Positions 1-8,485 are shown, counted from the stretch's first letter. The stretch: DNA of 64,000 nt from CBDBND01 sp965262665 (GCA_965262665.1 CBDHFR010000004.1:186001-250000), one strand, 5' to 3'. The notes: a model not told the origin generated them from the letters alone. Numbers and translations: made by a program.

Positions 1-235
1 TGGCTCTGTCAACAAACGCCAAGCACGGCGCCAAGGGAACCGTACTTAAGACAACGCTGGTTGCGGGGGCCCGCAACCACCTTTACCGAACTTTTGTAGA
101 ACTCAAATGACCTCCAATCGTTGGTCCGCAATCAGCGCTGTCAACACCTGTCTGAAGTGGGGTTGTAAGATGGTACAATGCAAAATTAGTACATCTGGAC
201 GATTTTTGAGCCACAACCATGTTTGGCGAAATCTC

Positions 236-321
236 GGTATCCTTTTCGTAAACCTCATCCGCTTGGACTGGACGTAAATCCTCTCAAAATTTGTTTGGAT
301 GAAGTTTTCGGAAAGGATACC
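236..321. repeat. Family-2 MITE, B type (~85 bp)
   Basis: Imperfect inverted repeat: the left arm reads GTATCCTTTTCGTAAACCTCATCC and the right arm is its near complement ending TTTTCGGAAAGGATAC. The centre contains CTTGGACTGGACG, as in the B-type copies near 1606 and 8379. The preceding bases 1-235 hold no gene that I can recognise. Confidence 0.7.
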
Positions 322-341
322 CCCTTTATGACACCGTTCAT

Positions 342-1532
342 TCAGTCACCTGTCCGTTCCGTGGCCATGTAACTGGTCTCGATCATCCGGTAGGGAAAAT
401 CCCAATGGTTGTTAATGAGGGGAAACAGGGTCTTCTGAAACAGATCCCAGGGATCGGCACCGTTGTTTTCTTCCTCGTAGATCGCCGTCATTTCCCGCAT
501 CCAGCTACTCAATGCGTTCCAGCTTTCAATGTAATGTACCACCTTGGCGTTATGCACATCCTTGAACAGGGCGCCGGCATTGATGGAGAGGTCGGTTCGG
601 ATCTGGCCGTCCATGAGCAGTCCTGGATAAGGCACAACGAAGTCATCGGGCCCGCCAAGTTCCACGGGCGGCTCTGGTTCCCCGTTCTGCGGGGGCAAAC
701 GTGTAAATGTTGTCATACCTCGGTATCCGGGAACCCGGCGCAGCAGGGCGTAAACGTCCCTTTCATACACTTCGACAAACTCATTGAGCTTGCCGTGCCT
801 GATGTCCCAACCTTCCTCCATCATCACCATGGGACCCCGGCGCGGCTCCAGGTTCAGATCATCGGCGTCTCCGGGCGCGGCCGGTCCGAGTGCCGGATAG
901 CCGTCAGAAGGATATCCCGTGTTGATGACGCGGAAGTAGGCCGTCCACACATTGCTGACATGGGGATACAAGGTCGAGGAGAGATGTTCCCACAAGCTTT
1001 CGTCGTCATGCTCATCGGCATAAATTCCCGCAATGGCGTTATGGAAATTGGCGCCGTCGGCCCAGGTCTGCATATGGTGAACGATGAGCACGTTGTAGGT
1101 TCGGGCCATCAGGCTGCCAATGTTGATGACGCGCTCGGTAAGTATTTCGCCGTTAAGCATGATGGCCCGGTGGGGCTGGATGAATTCATCGCGGCTGAAC
1201 CCCGGGGTAAAGAGGGACGGAGCAGGCGCATCTCCGCCCTCGGGCTGAAGGAAAGTCCACACGGTGTAGCCACGGTAACCGGACGTGCGTCGGGCGAGGC
1301 TATAGACCTCCTGCCGGTAGGTCTCCATGAACTGTTGAAACCTTCCCGCCTTCACAGCCCAATGTTCTTCGAACCACACTTCGGGTCCCGCATGAAGCTC
1401 AAGATCGAACCCGTCCGCATCTGCGGCACTAGCCACCGCGGGTACCAAAAACATTATTCCTAACAGGGCCGATAGCAAATGGATTAGCGTGAACCTCGAA
1501 CCTTGTCGCGTTGAAGTGTTATTTCGCGTCAT
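342..1532 (-). CDS. Secreted protein with two dimeric alpha/beta-barrel-like repeats
   Basis: The 396-residue product begins with a basic stretch and a hydrophobic signal segment (about residues 13-36) ending near ASA, so it is probably exported. Two similar halves of about 160 residues follow, at about 45-205 and 230-390. Each starts with a W/EE-rich strand followed by a helix (KAGRFQQFMETY; RHGKLNEFVEVY) and a GYRG turn (SGYRGYTVWT; PGYRGMTTFT), then a second strand-helix unit with VxHHMQTW or VVHYIESW. This pattern is like NIPSNAP/EthD-type ferredoxin-fold barrels duplicated in one chain; that family call is an inference and no catalytic residues are obvious. The frame is intact. The gene stands alone, with a family-2 MITE just past its 3' end and an IS6 fragment beyond its 5' end. 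Confidence 0.6.
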   Translation of the reverse strand: MTRNNTSTRQGSRFTLIHLLSALLGIMFLVPAVASAADADGFDLELHAGPEVWFEEHWAVKAGRFQQFMETYRQEVYSLARRTSGYRGYTVWTFLQPEGGDAPAPSLFTPGFSRDEFIQPHRAIMLNGEILTERVINIGSLMARTYNVLIVHHMQTWADGANFHNAIAGIYADEHDDESLWEHLSSTLYPHVSNVWTAYFRVINTGYPSDGYPALGPAAPGDADDLNLEPRRGPMVMMEEGWDIRHGKLNEFVEVYERDVYALLRRVPGYRGMTTFTRLPPQNGEPEPPVELGGPDDFVVPYPGLLMDGQIRTDLSINAGALFKDVHNAKVVHYIESWNALSSWMREMTAIYEEENNGADPWDLFQKTLFPLINNHWDFPYRMIETSYMATERTGD

Positions 1533-1605
1533 GTTGGCCTCCCCGTTCTATTGGTCGCCGCGATCCGATAGATCCATGACCTTATCTTGTCAGGAGTTCG
1601 ACCTA

Positions 1606-1665
1606 GTGTCCCTTGTAAAAACCTCAACCGCTTGAACTGGGTGTGAATCCTCCATAACTCCGCGT
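1606..1665. repeat. Left part of a family-2 MITE (B type) cut by an IS6 end
   Basis: It reads GTCCCTTGTAAAAACCTCAACC then CTTGAACTGGGTGTGAATCC, matching the left arm and centre of the B-type element at 8379-8462. It stops exactly where the IS6-like terminus GGCATTGTCAGACTA begins at 1666. Confidence 0.65.
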
Positions 1666-1932
1666 GGCATTGTCAGACTAAATCGGCTTGAGCTAGGAAT
1701 TAAGGTCTCCTAGCCTCCTGCGATGCACAATCCCTTCCGTTATTTCAATAGCTCGCCCGAGATCATCCGCAGCGCTGTAATGCTGTATGTCCGTTATCCC
1801 TTGTCGTTAAGACAGGTTGAAGATCTCCTGTTTGAGCGCGGCATCGACATCTGCCATGAAACCGTACCGTACTGGTGGAACCGCTTTGGTCCATTGTTTG
1901 CCGCCGAGATCCGGAAGAGGCGGATAGACCAG
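1666..1932 (+). mobile_element. IS6-like element, 5' fragment
   Basis: The segment starts with the IS6-like terminal repeat GGCATTGTCAGACTAA. After the usual ~55-bp leader comes the first ~70 codons of the transposase from ATG 1723 (helix-turn-helix region, motif RSAVMLYVRYPLSLRQ). The similarity ends after RRRIDQ. The reading frame then runs on into a family-2 MITE to a stop at 2040, giving a 105-residue chimeric ORF without the DDE domain. It is a dead fragment. Confidence 0.85.
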
Positions 1933-2130
1933 CTGTCTCTCCCGTTTACCTTATCTGCTGATATTCGTGATGGAATCCACCAAGGCGACATTCTCAGCAA
2001 GCAATTGTCCCGCCTCGTTGTCGAGGCCTACAAACGCTAGAAGAAATAGCCTAATAGCCTAGGTTGTCCGCACCGAGTTATAGATGATTCACGCCCAGTT
2101 CAAGCGGATGAGGTTGTGGGAAGGGACAGC
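1933..2130. repeat. Family-2 MITE, long A type (~197 bp)
   Basis: The left arm is CTGTCTCTCCCGTTTACCTTATC and the right arm GCGGATGAGGTTGTGGGAAGGGACAG. The interior (CGTGATGGAATCCACCAAG, GACATTCTCAGCAAGC, a small CCTCG/CGAGG palindrome, AGCCTAATAGCCTA) is shared with the copy at 34073-34267 in opposite orientation. Both copies sit inside IS6-like transposase fragments. Confidence 0.75.
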
Positions 2131-2218
2131 TACACGGTCCATTTTATGGGGCCTCCAGCTGGACTATCTGGTTCTCACCGGAGTTATGGAACAGTCATGA
2201 TTAGGTGCTAATCGTGAG

Positions 2219-2638
2219 TTATGGCCGAAAATATCCACGGAGAAAGTCGGCTTCTTCATCTGTCAAAAACGCAACCTTGTTATGAGCATGACGAAGAAGC
2301 TTCCGTGCTATCCCCGATATTGGCTCGCCACCTTGATTGCCGCTAAACCGTTCCAGGTCGCTGACGGTCATGGGCCTGTCTGGGGTCAGATTAGATGGAA
2401 CCAGAGTGATCCGGATTCTTCCGCCATCAAGATTTCGGTTGAAGCAAACGCCAATTCCAGCAAGACCCGGCCCTTTGGGGCGATCCGTTTTTCCGCGGTT
2501 TTCCGTGAACCAGATGAACACCTCATCGCCCAGAGCGATATTCTCTCCACCGTATAACAGTTTTTCCTCGAAGGTAATGTCGTCTCCAACAGCAACAACA
2601 CGGTCCGTAGGGAGGTTTGTTTTAAGAATGTAGGGCAT
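2219..2638 (-). CDS. Small PUA/EVE-like domain protein, hypothetical
   Basis: The 139-residue product has an intact frame and starts MPYILKTNLP. The segment LGDEVFIWFTENRG followed by GLAGIGVCFN and later ITLVPSNLTPDRPM resembles EVE/PUA-type nucleic-acid-binding domains, which carry a conserved 'D.vf.W.te..g.GL.a.G.v' stretch. The fold assignment is by pattern only. The C-terminal part (FLTDEEADFLRGYF) is a short acidic helix. It has no operon partner: the upstream side is non-coding and the downstream side carries a MITE. EVE proteins are often linked to RNA modification or restriction of modified DNA, but no such partner is visible here. Confidence 0.5.
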   Translation of the reverse strand: MPYILKTNLPTDRVVAVGDDITFEEKLLYGGENIALGDEVFIWFTENRGKTDRPKGPGLAGIGVCFNRNLDGGRIRITLVPSNLTPDRPMTVSDLERFSGNQGGEPISGIARKLLRHAHNKVAFLTDEEADFLRGYFRP

Positions 2639-2729
2639 TAACTTACCTTCAGAACATTCGTTCAGACGGAAAGGTCAACCAATAGTCCGTCCAGCACAAA
2701 ACACTTGGGAAATCCTATCCAATCTCAAC

Positions 2730-2747
2730 GGTGAGATACGTCTCACC
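2730..2747. promoter_or_regulatory. Palindrome, possible operator
   Basis: GGTGAGATACGTCTCACC has 7-bp perfect arms around TACG. It lies 92 bp upstream of the PUA/EVE-like gene start (2638, minus strand) and could be a repressor site. This rests on symmetry alone. Confidence 0.3.
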
Positions 2748-2775
2748 CCTGTACCTGCCCCTTCCGTTTGTTTTA

Positions 2776-2913
2776 TCCGCCGGTATTCATGGCACAACCC
2801 ACTGAGGTGTTCATGCCTTGAGATGGCGTCGTGCCGCACGGCAGGACGTGGAATCGGCGAGTCCTTGCATAGGGAGAGGTGCGTCCGGGCGTGATTGTAG
2901 TATCGGGCGTAGT
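2776..2913 (-). pseudogene. C-terminal fragment of a DDE (rve-type) transposase
   Basis: Reading on the minus strand from 2913 gives DYARYYNHARTHLSLCKDSP and, further on, LSGLCHEYRR. This pattern (YYNxARTHLSLxKDxP, then GGLHHxYxR) is the conserved C-terminal end of an integrase-core transposase group. The segment is only about 46 codons and is bounded by family-2 MITE terminal sequence at 2913-2932. It is a relic. Confidence 0.5.
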
Positions 2914-2932
2914 CGTCCTTCCCGAAAACCTT

Positions 2933-3282
2933 AGCACCACATGCTCCTTAAGATACCGCGCGGCCAACTCGGCCACCGTCGGCCCGCCCTCCGGCTTGGC
3001 CGCCATGGGCTCGGGCACGGGCGCCTCGCCGGCCTTAACGCGGGCGATGATCAGCGCTGCGCGCCGCCGCGCCTGATCGGCGGTGATGACCCCGTGCCGG
3101 CCCAGCGTGATCCGTTTCGGCCCGTCCGGTCCGCGGGCCTGGACCACATAGACCCTGCCTCCCGAAGGATAGACCCGCACCCCGAAGCCGGTCAGCTCCC
3201 GGTCCCAGAACACGGTGTCTTTCTCCACCCTCAGGGCCTCCACCGTGCGCTTGGAGATCGTCTTGTATTTCAGCTTGGCCAT
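2933..3282 (-). pseudogene. Tyrosine recombinase (P4-type integrase), N-terminal fragment
   Basis: From ATG 3282, preceded by GAGGAGCGGG, the frame encodes the N-terminal DUF4102-like arm domain of P4-type integrases: TISKRTVEALRVEKD, FWDRELTGFGVRV, GPKRITLGRHG and DQARRRA. It then reaches the start of the SAM-like core-binding region (VAELAARYLKEH). The coding sequence is cut at 2933 by a family-2 terminal repeat; the open frame continues to 2773 through unrelated DNA. The gene lies 29 bp downstream of another broken integrase of the same type and strand, so two related recombinases were once arranged in tandem. The catalytic domain is absent. Confidence 0.75.
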
Positions 3283-3310
3283 CCCGCTCCTCGCTCTTGT
3301 CCTTGCCGCC

Positions 3311-4442
3311 TCACGCGGCGGCGTCTTGTGGCGTGATGTGGACACCGATGCTGTCGCCGACCCTGGCCGCCGATACCTTCTCCGTGTCCCGCACCAGATG
3401 AGCGTAGCGCGCGGTCGTTTTCACCTTCGCGTGTCCCAGCAGCCTGCCGATCATGGTCAGGCTCTCGCCTAGCGCCAGCGCCCGGCTGGCGTATGAATGG
3501 CGCAAATCGTGTATCCGCACATCCTTAAGGCCGGCCCGCGCCCGGCGAACACCCAGGGCTTACCCGCAGCGCGGGGGACACCCCCGCCAGCACCCGCTCC
3601 AGTGTCGGTGTCATAGGGACCATGCGCGGACCCGTCTTGGTGTCCTTCAGCCGCAGCTCCCCCGCCGTCCAGTCCACGTCGTCCCAACGCAAGGTCACGA
3701 TCTCGTCGTGCCGGCACCCACCCGGTCAGCATCAAGGTACGGATCGCCGCGATGGCAGGGGGCAGACCGAGCCATCCGCCTCCGTCGCGGTCAGCACCCG
3801 ACCCAGACGGCGATACTCCTCCACCGTCAGAAACCGCTCCCGCCTGTTGTCCCGGTACTTGCGCACCGCCTGGCACGGGTTCGTCCCGGGCGGCACTAGG
3901 CTCCATGCTTCGGCGAGGCCGAACATCTTCGACAGCACCTTGACCGCCTCGTTGGCCATGCGGGGCGTGTCCCGAAGCCGGTAATGCAACGCCGCGACAT
4001 GCTCGCGCCCAACCGTGCCGAGGGGCATATCACCCAGTTCCGGCAGAATGTGGTTGTTGAGCACCCCGCGATACAGCCTCGCGGTGCGGGCCTTGCAGTG
4101 CACCGACACATGGGCGCGCAGGTAGCGCTCCGCCAGGCCGGCTATTGTAAGTTCAGGCTCCGGCGGCGGCGGGACCGGGTCCTTGCCCCGCTTGATCCGG
4201 TCGATGACCGCGGCTGCCTCCTTGCGGGCCTGCTCGGCGGGCATCTCGCCGTGCCGGCCGAGGCTGACACGCTTCGGTCCGTTCGGACCCCGGGTTTGGA
4301 CCACACAGACCTTGCGGCCCGTGGCATGGACCCTCACCCCGAAGCCCGGAAGGTCGCGGTCCCAGAAGACGGCATCCTTACCCTTCACACATAGCGCATC
4401 CACGGTGCGCTTGGAGATCTTAACTCCGCCCCTTCCGGACAT
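3311..4442 (-). pseudogene. Tyrosine recombinase (P4-type integrase), frameshifted
   Basis: The N-terminal part (ATG 4442) encodes KISKRTVDALCVKG, FWDRDLPGFGVRV, GPKRVSLGRHGE and a core-binding domain ending in FLTVEEYRRLGRVL. The frame breaks near 3715-3722, where a 4-bp GGGT/GGTG duplication separates TLMLTG from its natural continuation CRHDEIVTLRWDDVDW, which carries the first catalytic Arg region. Another break near 3540-3560 precedes the last frame, which holds RIHDLRHSYASRALALGESL (HxxR) and LLGHAKVKTTARYAHL (second His and the Tyr), ending at 3311. All catalytic boxes exist but in different frames, so the enzyme is inactive. The gene overlapped or abutted a second integrase downstream. 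Confidence 0.85.
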
Positions 4443-4811
4443 GGCATCCTCCCTGCGGCGGTAATTGTTCGTTCATCGGGTGATGGTGCAGATCGATTGC
4501 GCTGCTGGAGTGATGGAAGCACTAGCCCAAACCGCCTCGTTCAGCACATCGAACTACATTTGCTCAGACCTCCACCCGCTGACCGAACGAAACCCAATGG
4601 CTCCTTTACCTTGCCGGTTTGCACGCCGTATCAGTAATCATTTCGCATACGACCGACATCAAACCGGGGCGCATTCAAGCGTATGCCGGGCGGCAATGCA
4701 AGGGCCTGATGAGGAAAAGAATCGCAGAATTCTATAGGTAAAACAGCTAGTTATCGTATCCCTGCGCAGCCAGGCGCATCCATGACAGAACGGCGGAATA
4801 TTCTCTCTGTC
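4443..4811. other. Intergenic region, nothing recognised
   Basis: Upstream flank of the broken integrase. A 90-codon plus-strand frame at 4465-4737 has no recognisable composition or motif and is taken as chance. No tRNA-like attachment site was found. Confidence 0.5.
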
Positions 4812-5158
4812 TTAACTATCGACAGCGCGCCATAGATACATCCGCTTGGCGGTGATGGACACGAACACCTCATCAAGGTGCCACCGGACATCTGGTCGAG
4901 GGCGCGTTGTCCTCAGTCTCCGGGCATAGGCTTGCCCGAACTTCAGTGCCCAGCGCCGCACCGTTTCATAAGAAACATCAATACCACTTTGAGCGAGCAG
5001 ATCTTCAACATCTCGGTAGCTGACGGGAAACCGGTAATACAGCCAGACAGCGTGCTGAATGATCGCGGGTGGAAAGCGGTATCGGGCATAGGAGATGTTC
5101 TGCATCCAGCGACATTACTGCGCCATCAGCAGCAGATCACCCTGTTAATGTGACAGCC
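4812..5158 (-). mobile_element. IS6-family element (second lineage), 5' fragment
   Basis: From ATG 5105 the minus strand encodes MQNISYARYRFPPAIIQHAV, then LYYRFPVSYRDVEDLLAQSG and RWHLDEVFVSI with the first catalytic Asp, before stopping at 4812. It is a different IS6 lineage from the GGCATTGTC element. The leader CATCCAGCGACATTACTGCGCC is repeated as a remnant at 45860-45935. Everything after the first DDE residue is missing. Confidence 0.8.
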
Positions 5159-5160
5159 CC

Positions 5161-5199
5161 CAGGGATAGACGACCAAGCAGATTTAATCTGACAATGCC
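5161..5199. repeat. Family-1 MITE, terminal stub
   Basis: GGGATAGACGACCAAGCAG followed by ATTTAATCTGACAATGCC is the right end of the ~162-bp family-1 element, almost identical to the end of the copy at 20725-20886. The rest is missing. Confidence 0.65.
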
Positions 5200-5224
5200 C
5201 ATGAAGAACATTCCAACGAACGAT

Positions 5225-5291
5225 ATCATCCCAAACGGATTGCAGAGGATCCATTTTCATTTCAACCGGATAAGGTTTTCGGAAGGGACAA
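5225..5291. repeat. Family-2 MITE, right-end remnant
   Basis: TTCAACCGGATAAGGTTTTCGG then AAGGGACA is a clear family-2 right arm. The left part is too diverged to define a boundary. Confidence 0.5.
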
Positions 5292-5371
5292 CAGGTCATT
5301 TCTGTTCTTACTACGAAGGTAAAGCAGAGTCCGTCTTGGGGATTCGTCGGTTACGACCCTTGGGATTTCTT

Positions 5372-6486
5372 TTAACTTTCTAGTTCAAATGTAATGGTGA
5401 CTTGGTTGTCGTAACGCGGCACGAATTCGCCATTCAGAACGGCAGGGGCGTAGCGCCAATCCTGTAGCGCTTCTGCTGCTGCCCGCTGGAATTGCTTGTG
5501 ACCCTTTGATTCTTCGACTTCGATATCTTTGACAAAGCCATTTTCATCGATGGTAAAAGAAAACTCAACGCGGCCTTCCAGTGCTCCCGGACGGGCTTGC
5601 TTCGGATACTGGGGAACTTTTCGATAAAGGGGGGCGACTTCCGCTTCGCCGCTGTCGCCTTCCCGCTCGACCATCTCCAAGGCTATTGCCTTGCATTGCT
5701 CTGTTGCTCTGTTGCTTTGTCGATTTCGCCGATTTCAGTGTATGAGTTAACGAGAAAGGAACGGACCGTCCCGATTTCAATCAAGTTTGGCTGCTTCTCC
5801 ATGGACCAAACGTCGATGGCGTTATGAAAGTACTCTATGGCCCGCTCGTGGCGATCCCAAGTGGCGTGGTATTTGCCCAGGTCAAATGTTGCCCGCGCTG
5901 TTTTTGAACCGGTCTCTCCCACCGTTTCGAGATAAATATCCAGGGCATTTTCCAAGTAAGTCCGTGAGCGGCGTTCCCACCCAATGTTGACACCGGCATT
6001 TGCCGCAAAAGCAAGACTGTCCGCATGTTCTACAGATACTTTTCCGTAGAGGTCTATTGCCATGTCAATAAGACGACCCGCCACTTCAGTGACGATGTCG
6101 TATTCAGAAATAACCAGATGTGTCTTGCCCTCCCATTGCAAGAGATCAAAAACTTGGGAGGATACCTCGCCATGAGCCCGTTCAGCGATTTCTCGAGCAA
6201 CCGTTGCTATGGCCGCAGCTTCTTTCCGGTTCTTCGAAAGTGAAAGCAGTCTTGAATAATTGTAAGCTAAGATGGCGACATTTGCGCTATCGCCACCGAA
6301 CTTCTCTAGCCCGAGCTCGTACGCAGTTTGACTGTGGAGGAGGGCATTTTCATTATCGCCCTCGCTGAGTCTTTCTGTATACCACCGGTAGGCGGTTTCA
6401 AAATCTGTGGCGACTTCCTCGGCATATGTTGGGTGCAGTCCAACAACACTGACACCGACAAAAAGGAGTAGAATTGAAAAGCGCAT
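5372..6486 (-). pseudogene. TPR protein with TonB C-terminal domain, split by an 8-bp duplication
   Basis: The first frame (ATG 6486, after GGAAGAAGCG) has a signal peptide (MRFSILLLFVGVSVV) and TPR-like helices: YRWYTERLSEGDNENALLHS and RAIEYFHNAIDVW. It ends in GEIDKATEQ then a stop near 5683. The second frame (5372-5680) encodes VAPLYRKVPQYPKQARPGAL, EGRVEFSFTIDENGFVKDIE and DWRYAPAVLNGEFV, a TonB C-terminal domain as in 'energy transducer TonB' proteins with TPRs. Between them the plus strand reads TGCTCTGT twice in tandem (5697-5704, 5705-5712) plus a near copy TGCTTTGT. Removing one 8-bp unit joins the frames as KATEQCKAIALEMVEREG. A periplasmic or envelope role is expected for the family. 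Confidence 0.85.
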
Positions 6487-6538
6487 CGCTTCTTCCAAAC
6501 CCTAGAACTTCGATGGTAAAAGAAACAGTATGAGCGTA

Positions 6539-7343
6539 GGCATTGTAAGACTAAATTGGCTTGAACTGGGAATTAAGGTCTCCTAGCCTCCGGCGATGCA
6601 CAATCCCTTCCGTTATTTCAATAGCTCACCTGAGATCATCCGCAGCGCTGTGATGCTGTATGTCCGTTATCCCTTGTCGCTGAGACAGGTCGAAGATCTC
6701 CTGTTCGAGCGCGGCGTCGACTTCTGCCATGAAACCGTGCGGTACTGGTGGAACCGTTTTGGCCCGTTGTTTGCCGCCAAGATCCGGAAGAGGCGGATAG
6801 ACCAGCGCAACTGGTCGAATTGGCGCTGGCATCTTGATGAGGTGTTCGTCCGCATCAACGGCGAGACACATTATCTATGGCGTGCCGTTGACCATGAAGG
6901 CGAAGTGCTTGAGGTTTTGGCCACGAAACGGCGGGACCGCGAAGCTGCGCTTAGGTTTCTGAGGCAGGTTATGAAGCGTCATGGCCGGCCGGCCACGATC
7001 GTCACGGCCAGGCTACAGTCATACCGGGCGGCGATGAAGGTGATCGGCACTGCGGCCGCCCAGACCTGCGGTCGTTGGCTCAACAGCCGCGCGGAAAACT
7101 CACATCGGCCCTTCCGACGACGGGAAGGGGCAATGGCTCGGTTCAGAGACATCAAGACCTTGCAGAAGTTCGCCTCCGTCCATGCCTCGATCCACACCCA
7201 CTTCAACCACCAACGCCATCTCAACCGCCGCGATACTTTCAAACAAGCCCGAACTGCTGCCCTGGCCGAGTGGCGTCAACTTGCAGCCTGACAGTCCTCG
7301 ATTGCAGGTTCTTCTGCTCCGGGCTAGTTAGTCTGACAATGCC
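6539..7343 (+). mobile_element. IS6-like element, full length (805 bp)
   Basis: Bounded by GGCATTGTAAGACTAA and TTAGTCTGACAATGCC, with one transposase gene. The 8-bp flanks (TGAGCGTA and TTCGTGCT) do not match, so no target duplication remains. It interrupts the NAD(P)-binding pseudogene on its right. Confidence 0.9.
6596..7291 (+). CDS. IS6-family transposase, probably catalytically dead
   Basis: 231 residues, the usual IS6/IS26 length, in one frame from ATG 6596 (MHNPFRYFNSSPEIIRSAV). The N-terminal helix-turn-helix is followed by the DDE domain: first Asp in WHLDEVFVRI and the Glu in RAENSHRPFRRRE. The segment that normally carries the second Asp reads IVTARLQSY here, against IITDRLQSY in the copy at 17389, so the second catalytic Asp is replaced by Ala. 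The neighbouring stretch VIGTAAAQTCGRWLN also differs from MISNEGCQETKRWLN of that copy. The same TAR variant occurs in the split copy at 38510-38847. From DDE chemistry I infer loss of activity, so the element would need transposase supplied in trans. Confidence 0.9.
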   Translation: MHNPFRYFNSSPEIIRSAVMLYVRYPLSLRQVEDLLFERGVDFCHETVRYWWNRFGPLFAAKIRKRRIDQRNWSNWRWHLDEVFVRINGETHYLWRAVDHEGEVLEVLATKRRDREAALRFLRQVMKRHGRPATIVTARLQSYRAAMKVIGTAAAQTCGRWLNSRAENSHRPFRRREGAMARFRDIKTLQKFASVHASIHTHFNHQRHLNRRDTFKQARTAALAEWRQLAA

Positions 7344-7559
7344 TTCGTGCTCGAAGGGAACCGCATCAGGCCGCCGCGCTAGTCCAACGACCGTATAGCT
7401 GCGCTCCAAAGCCTGTGGGATCAATTGCTTCGCAGTGCGGGAGGTGGCGCCGATCAAGACGATGGTTGGTTTGTCCTGGGCGAGGGTTTCAACGGACTCC
7501 TAAACCGCTCCGACTAAAATCGCGGCTGCGGCCAATAAGCGTACAACACCTAGGGCCAT
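7344..7559 (-). pseudogene. NAD(P)-binding Rossmann protein, N-terminal remnant
   Basis: From ATG 7559 the minus strand reads a signal-like start (MALGVVRLLAAAAILVGAV), then an in-frame TAG at 7500-7502. It continues ESVETLAQDKPTIVLIGATS and later TVVGLARRPDAVP. IGATSRTAKQLIPQAL is the glycine-poor nucleotide-binding start of NAD(P)H-binding short-chain-type proteins. The gene is cut at 7344 by the IS6 element, leaving about 72 codons. It carries both a nonsense codon and a truncation. Confidence 0.7.
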
Positions 7560-7587
7560 AACTCTCTTCTCCTACATGAATAAACCC

Positions 7588-7665
7588 TTCCTTCCCGAAA
7601 ACCTTATCCGCTGTCCTTCATGATGCAAACCGTCCAGGTGTGGATGAGCTTTTCGAAAAGGACAG
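7588..7665. repeat. Family-2 MITE, short A type (78 bp)
   Basis: Left arm CTTCCTTCCCGAAAACCTTATCC, centre TTCATGATGCAAACCGTCC, right arm GGATGAGCTTTTCGAAAAGGACAG. The same centre occurs at 23188-23269 and 45772-45858. Confidence 0.8.
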
Positions 7666-7699
7666 CTTCAAGTAACAGAGAACAACAGCCAAACAGTCC

Positions 7700-7746
7700 T
7701 GAATAGTAGGTTCTACAGGGCCCACCCAGTTAGTCCGACAAAGCCC
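7700..7746. repeat. Solo 3' end of the IS6-like element
   Basis: GTCCTGAATAGTAGGTTCTAC then CCCAGTTAGTCCGACAAAGCC matches the 3' terminal ~45 bp of the IS6-like element with several substitutions. It is a decayed relic. Confidence 0.55.
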
Positions 7747-7757
7747 TCCGTAGACAG

Positions 7758-8165
7758 TCACATCGATTTACGTACCTGCATGGCTGTTACCAGAGAGACA
7801 GCTAAGGCGACCCAGCCGACCATGAAGATAATGGCACCAGCTATGGCTGGTTCCAGTGGGCCACCGAAGGGTACAGCATACATACCTGCGCAAAACGATA
7901 CGGTGCCCACTGCGAATAGAACCGCCGCGGAGCAATTCAATCGACGCGACCAGCCGCTTGGTAATCGATCATGAATAAGGCCCAGAAAGGCTAAACCCAA
8001 GGCATGCCACATCTGATACTTGGCAGACATGTGGAAGATGCTCACAGCATATTCGCCTGCTATTTCTTCCAGCCCGTGGACGGCGTAGCTCTCCAAGCAG
8101 ATGACGATGAGACCGTTGACTGCGGCGAACAGAAGCATCGCAAGGGAAGAACGGGAGAGCGTCAT
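7758..8165 (-). CDS. DUF423 family small membrane protein
   Basis: 135 residues, intact, with four predicted hydrophobic segments at about 8-25, 48-65, 78-96 and 103-126. The pattern fits DUF423 (YgdD/TMEM256-like): an early AVHGL, then MSAKYQMWHALGLAFLGL, CSAAVLFAVGTVSFCAGMYA, a proline/glycine pair in FGGPLEPAIAGAI, and a C-terminal GWVALAVS. The family is of unknown function in the inner membrane. Family members usually carry a GAFGAHGL motif at the start; here it is degenerate (CLESYAVHGL). The gene stands alone between a solo IS6 end and a family-2 MITE. Confidence 0.8.
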   Translation of the reverse strand: MTLSRSSLAMLLFAAVNGLIVICLESYAVHGLEEIAGEYAVSIFHMSAKYQMWHALGLAFLGLIHDRLPSGWSRRLNCSAAVLFAVGTVSFCAGMYAVPFGGPLEPAIAGAIIFMVGWVALAVSLVTAMQVRKSM

Positions 8166-8378
8166 GGCAAAGTCCTCCTTCGGCGCAATCTCTTTCCCAA
8201 AGGGGTCAGAACATAGCTAGAGCTTACGCAGAGGTTTGGAAAACGTAAACTTATATGATTTCAGAATTGATCCGACATAGCTGCCGTATTGTCCGGGCGG
8301 GTGTCAGACACATGGCAGTTGTCGGTTACCCGTAGCTGCTCCCAGACCAGCTACTCAATGGCTATGGCAAAAATCCGT

Positions 8379-8462
8379 CTGTCATTTCCGAAAACCTCAT
8401 CGGCTTGAACGGGGTGCGGATCCTCTATAACTCTGTGTGGCTGGAGTTCTTGGAAGGAACAG
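8379..8462. repeat. Family-2 MITE, B type (84 bp)
   Basis: Left arm CTGTCATTTCCGAAAACCTCATC, centre CTTGAACGGGGTGCGGATCC, right arm GAGTTCTTGGAAGGAACAG. It ends 23 bp before the ATG of the FMN-binding gene, so it now forms that gene's upstream region and may have replaced the original promoter. Confidence 0.75.
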
Positions 8463-8485
8463 GTAGAGAAGCTTAAAAAGAGTTG

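Noticed and set aside
405..1463. 352-codon plus-strand ORF opposite the secreted two-repeat protein
   Set aside because: No recognisable motif; the minus-strand frame has a signal peptide and two internally repeated domains. The ORF is a shadow.
4465..4737. 90-codon ORF upstream of the integrase as an excisionase or regulator
   Set aside because: No helix-turn-helix, no ribosome site and no coding-like composition.
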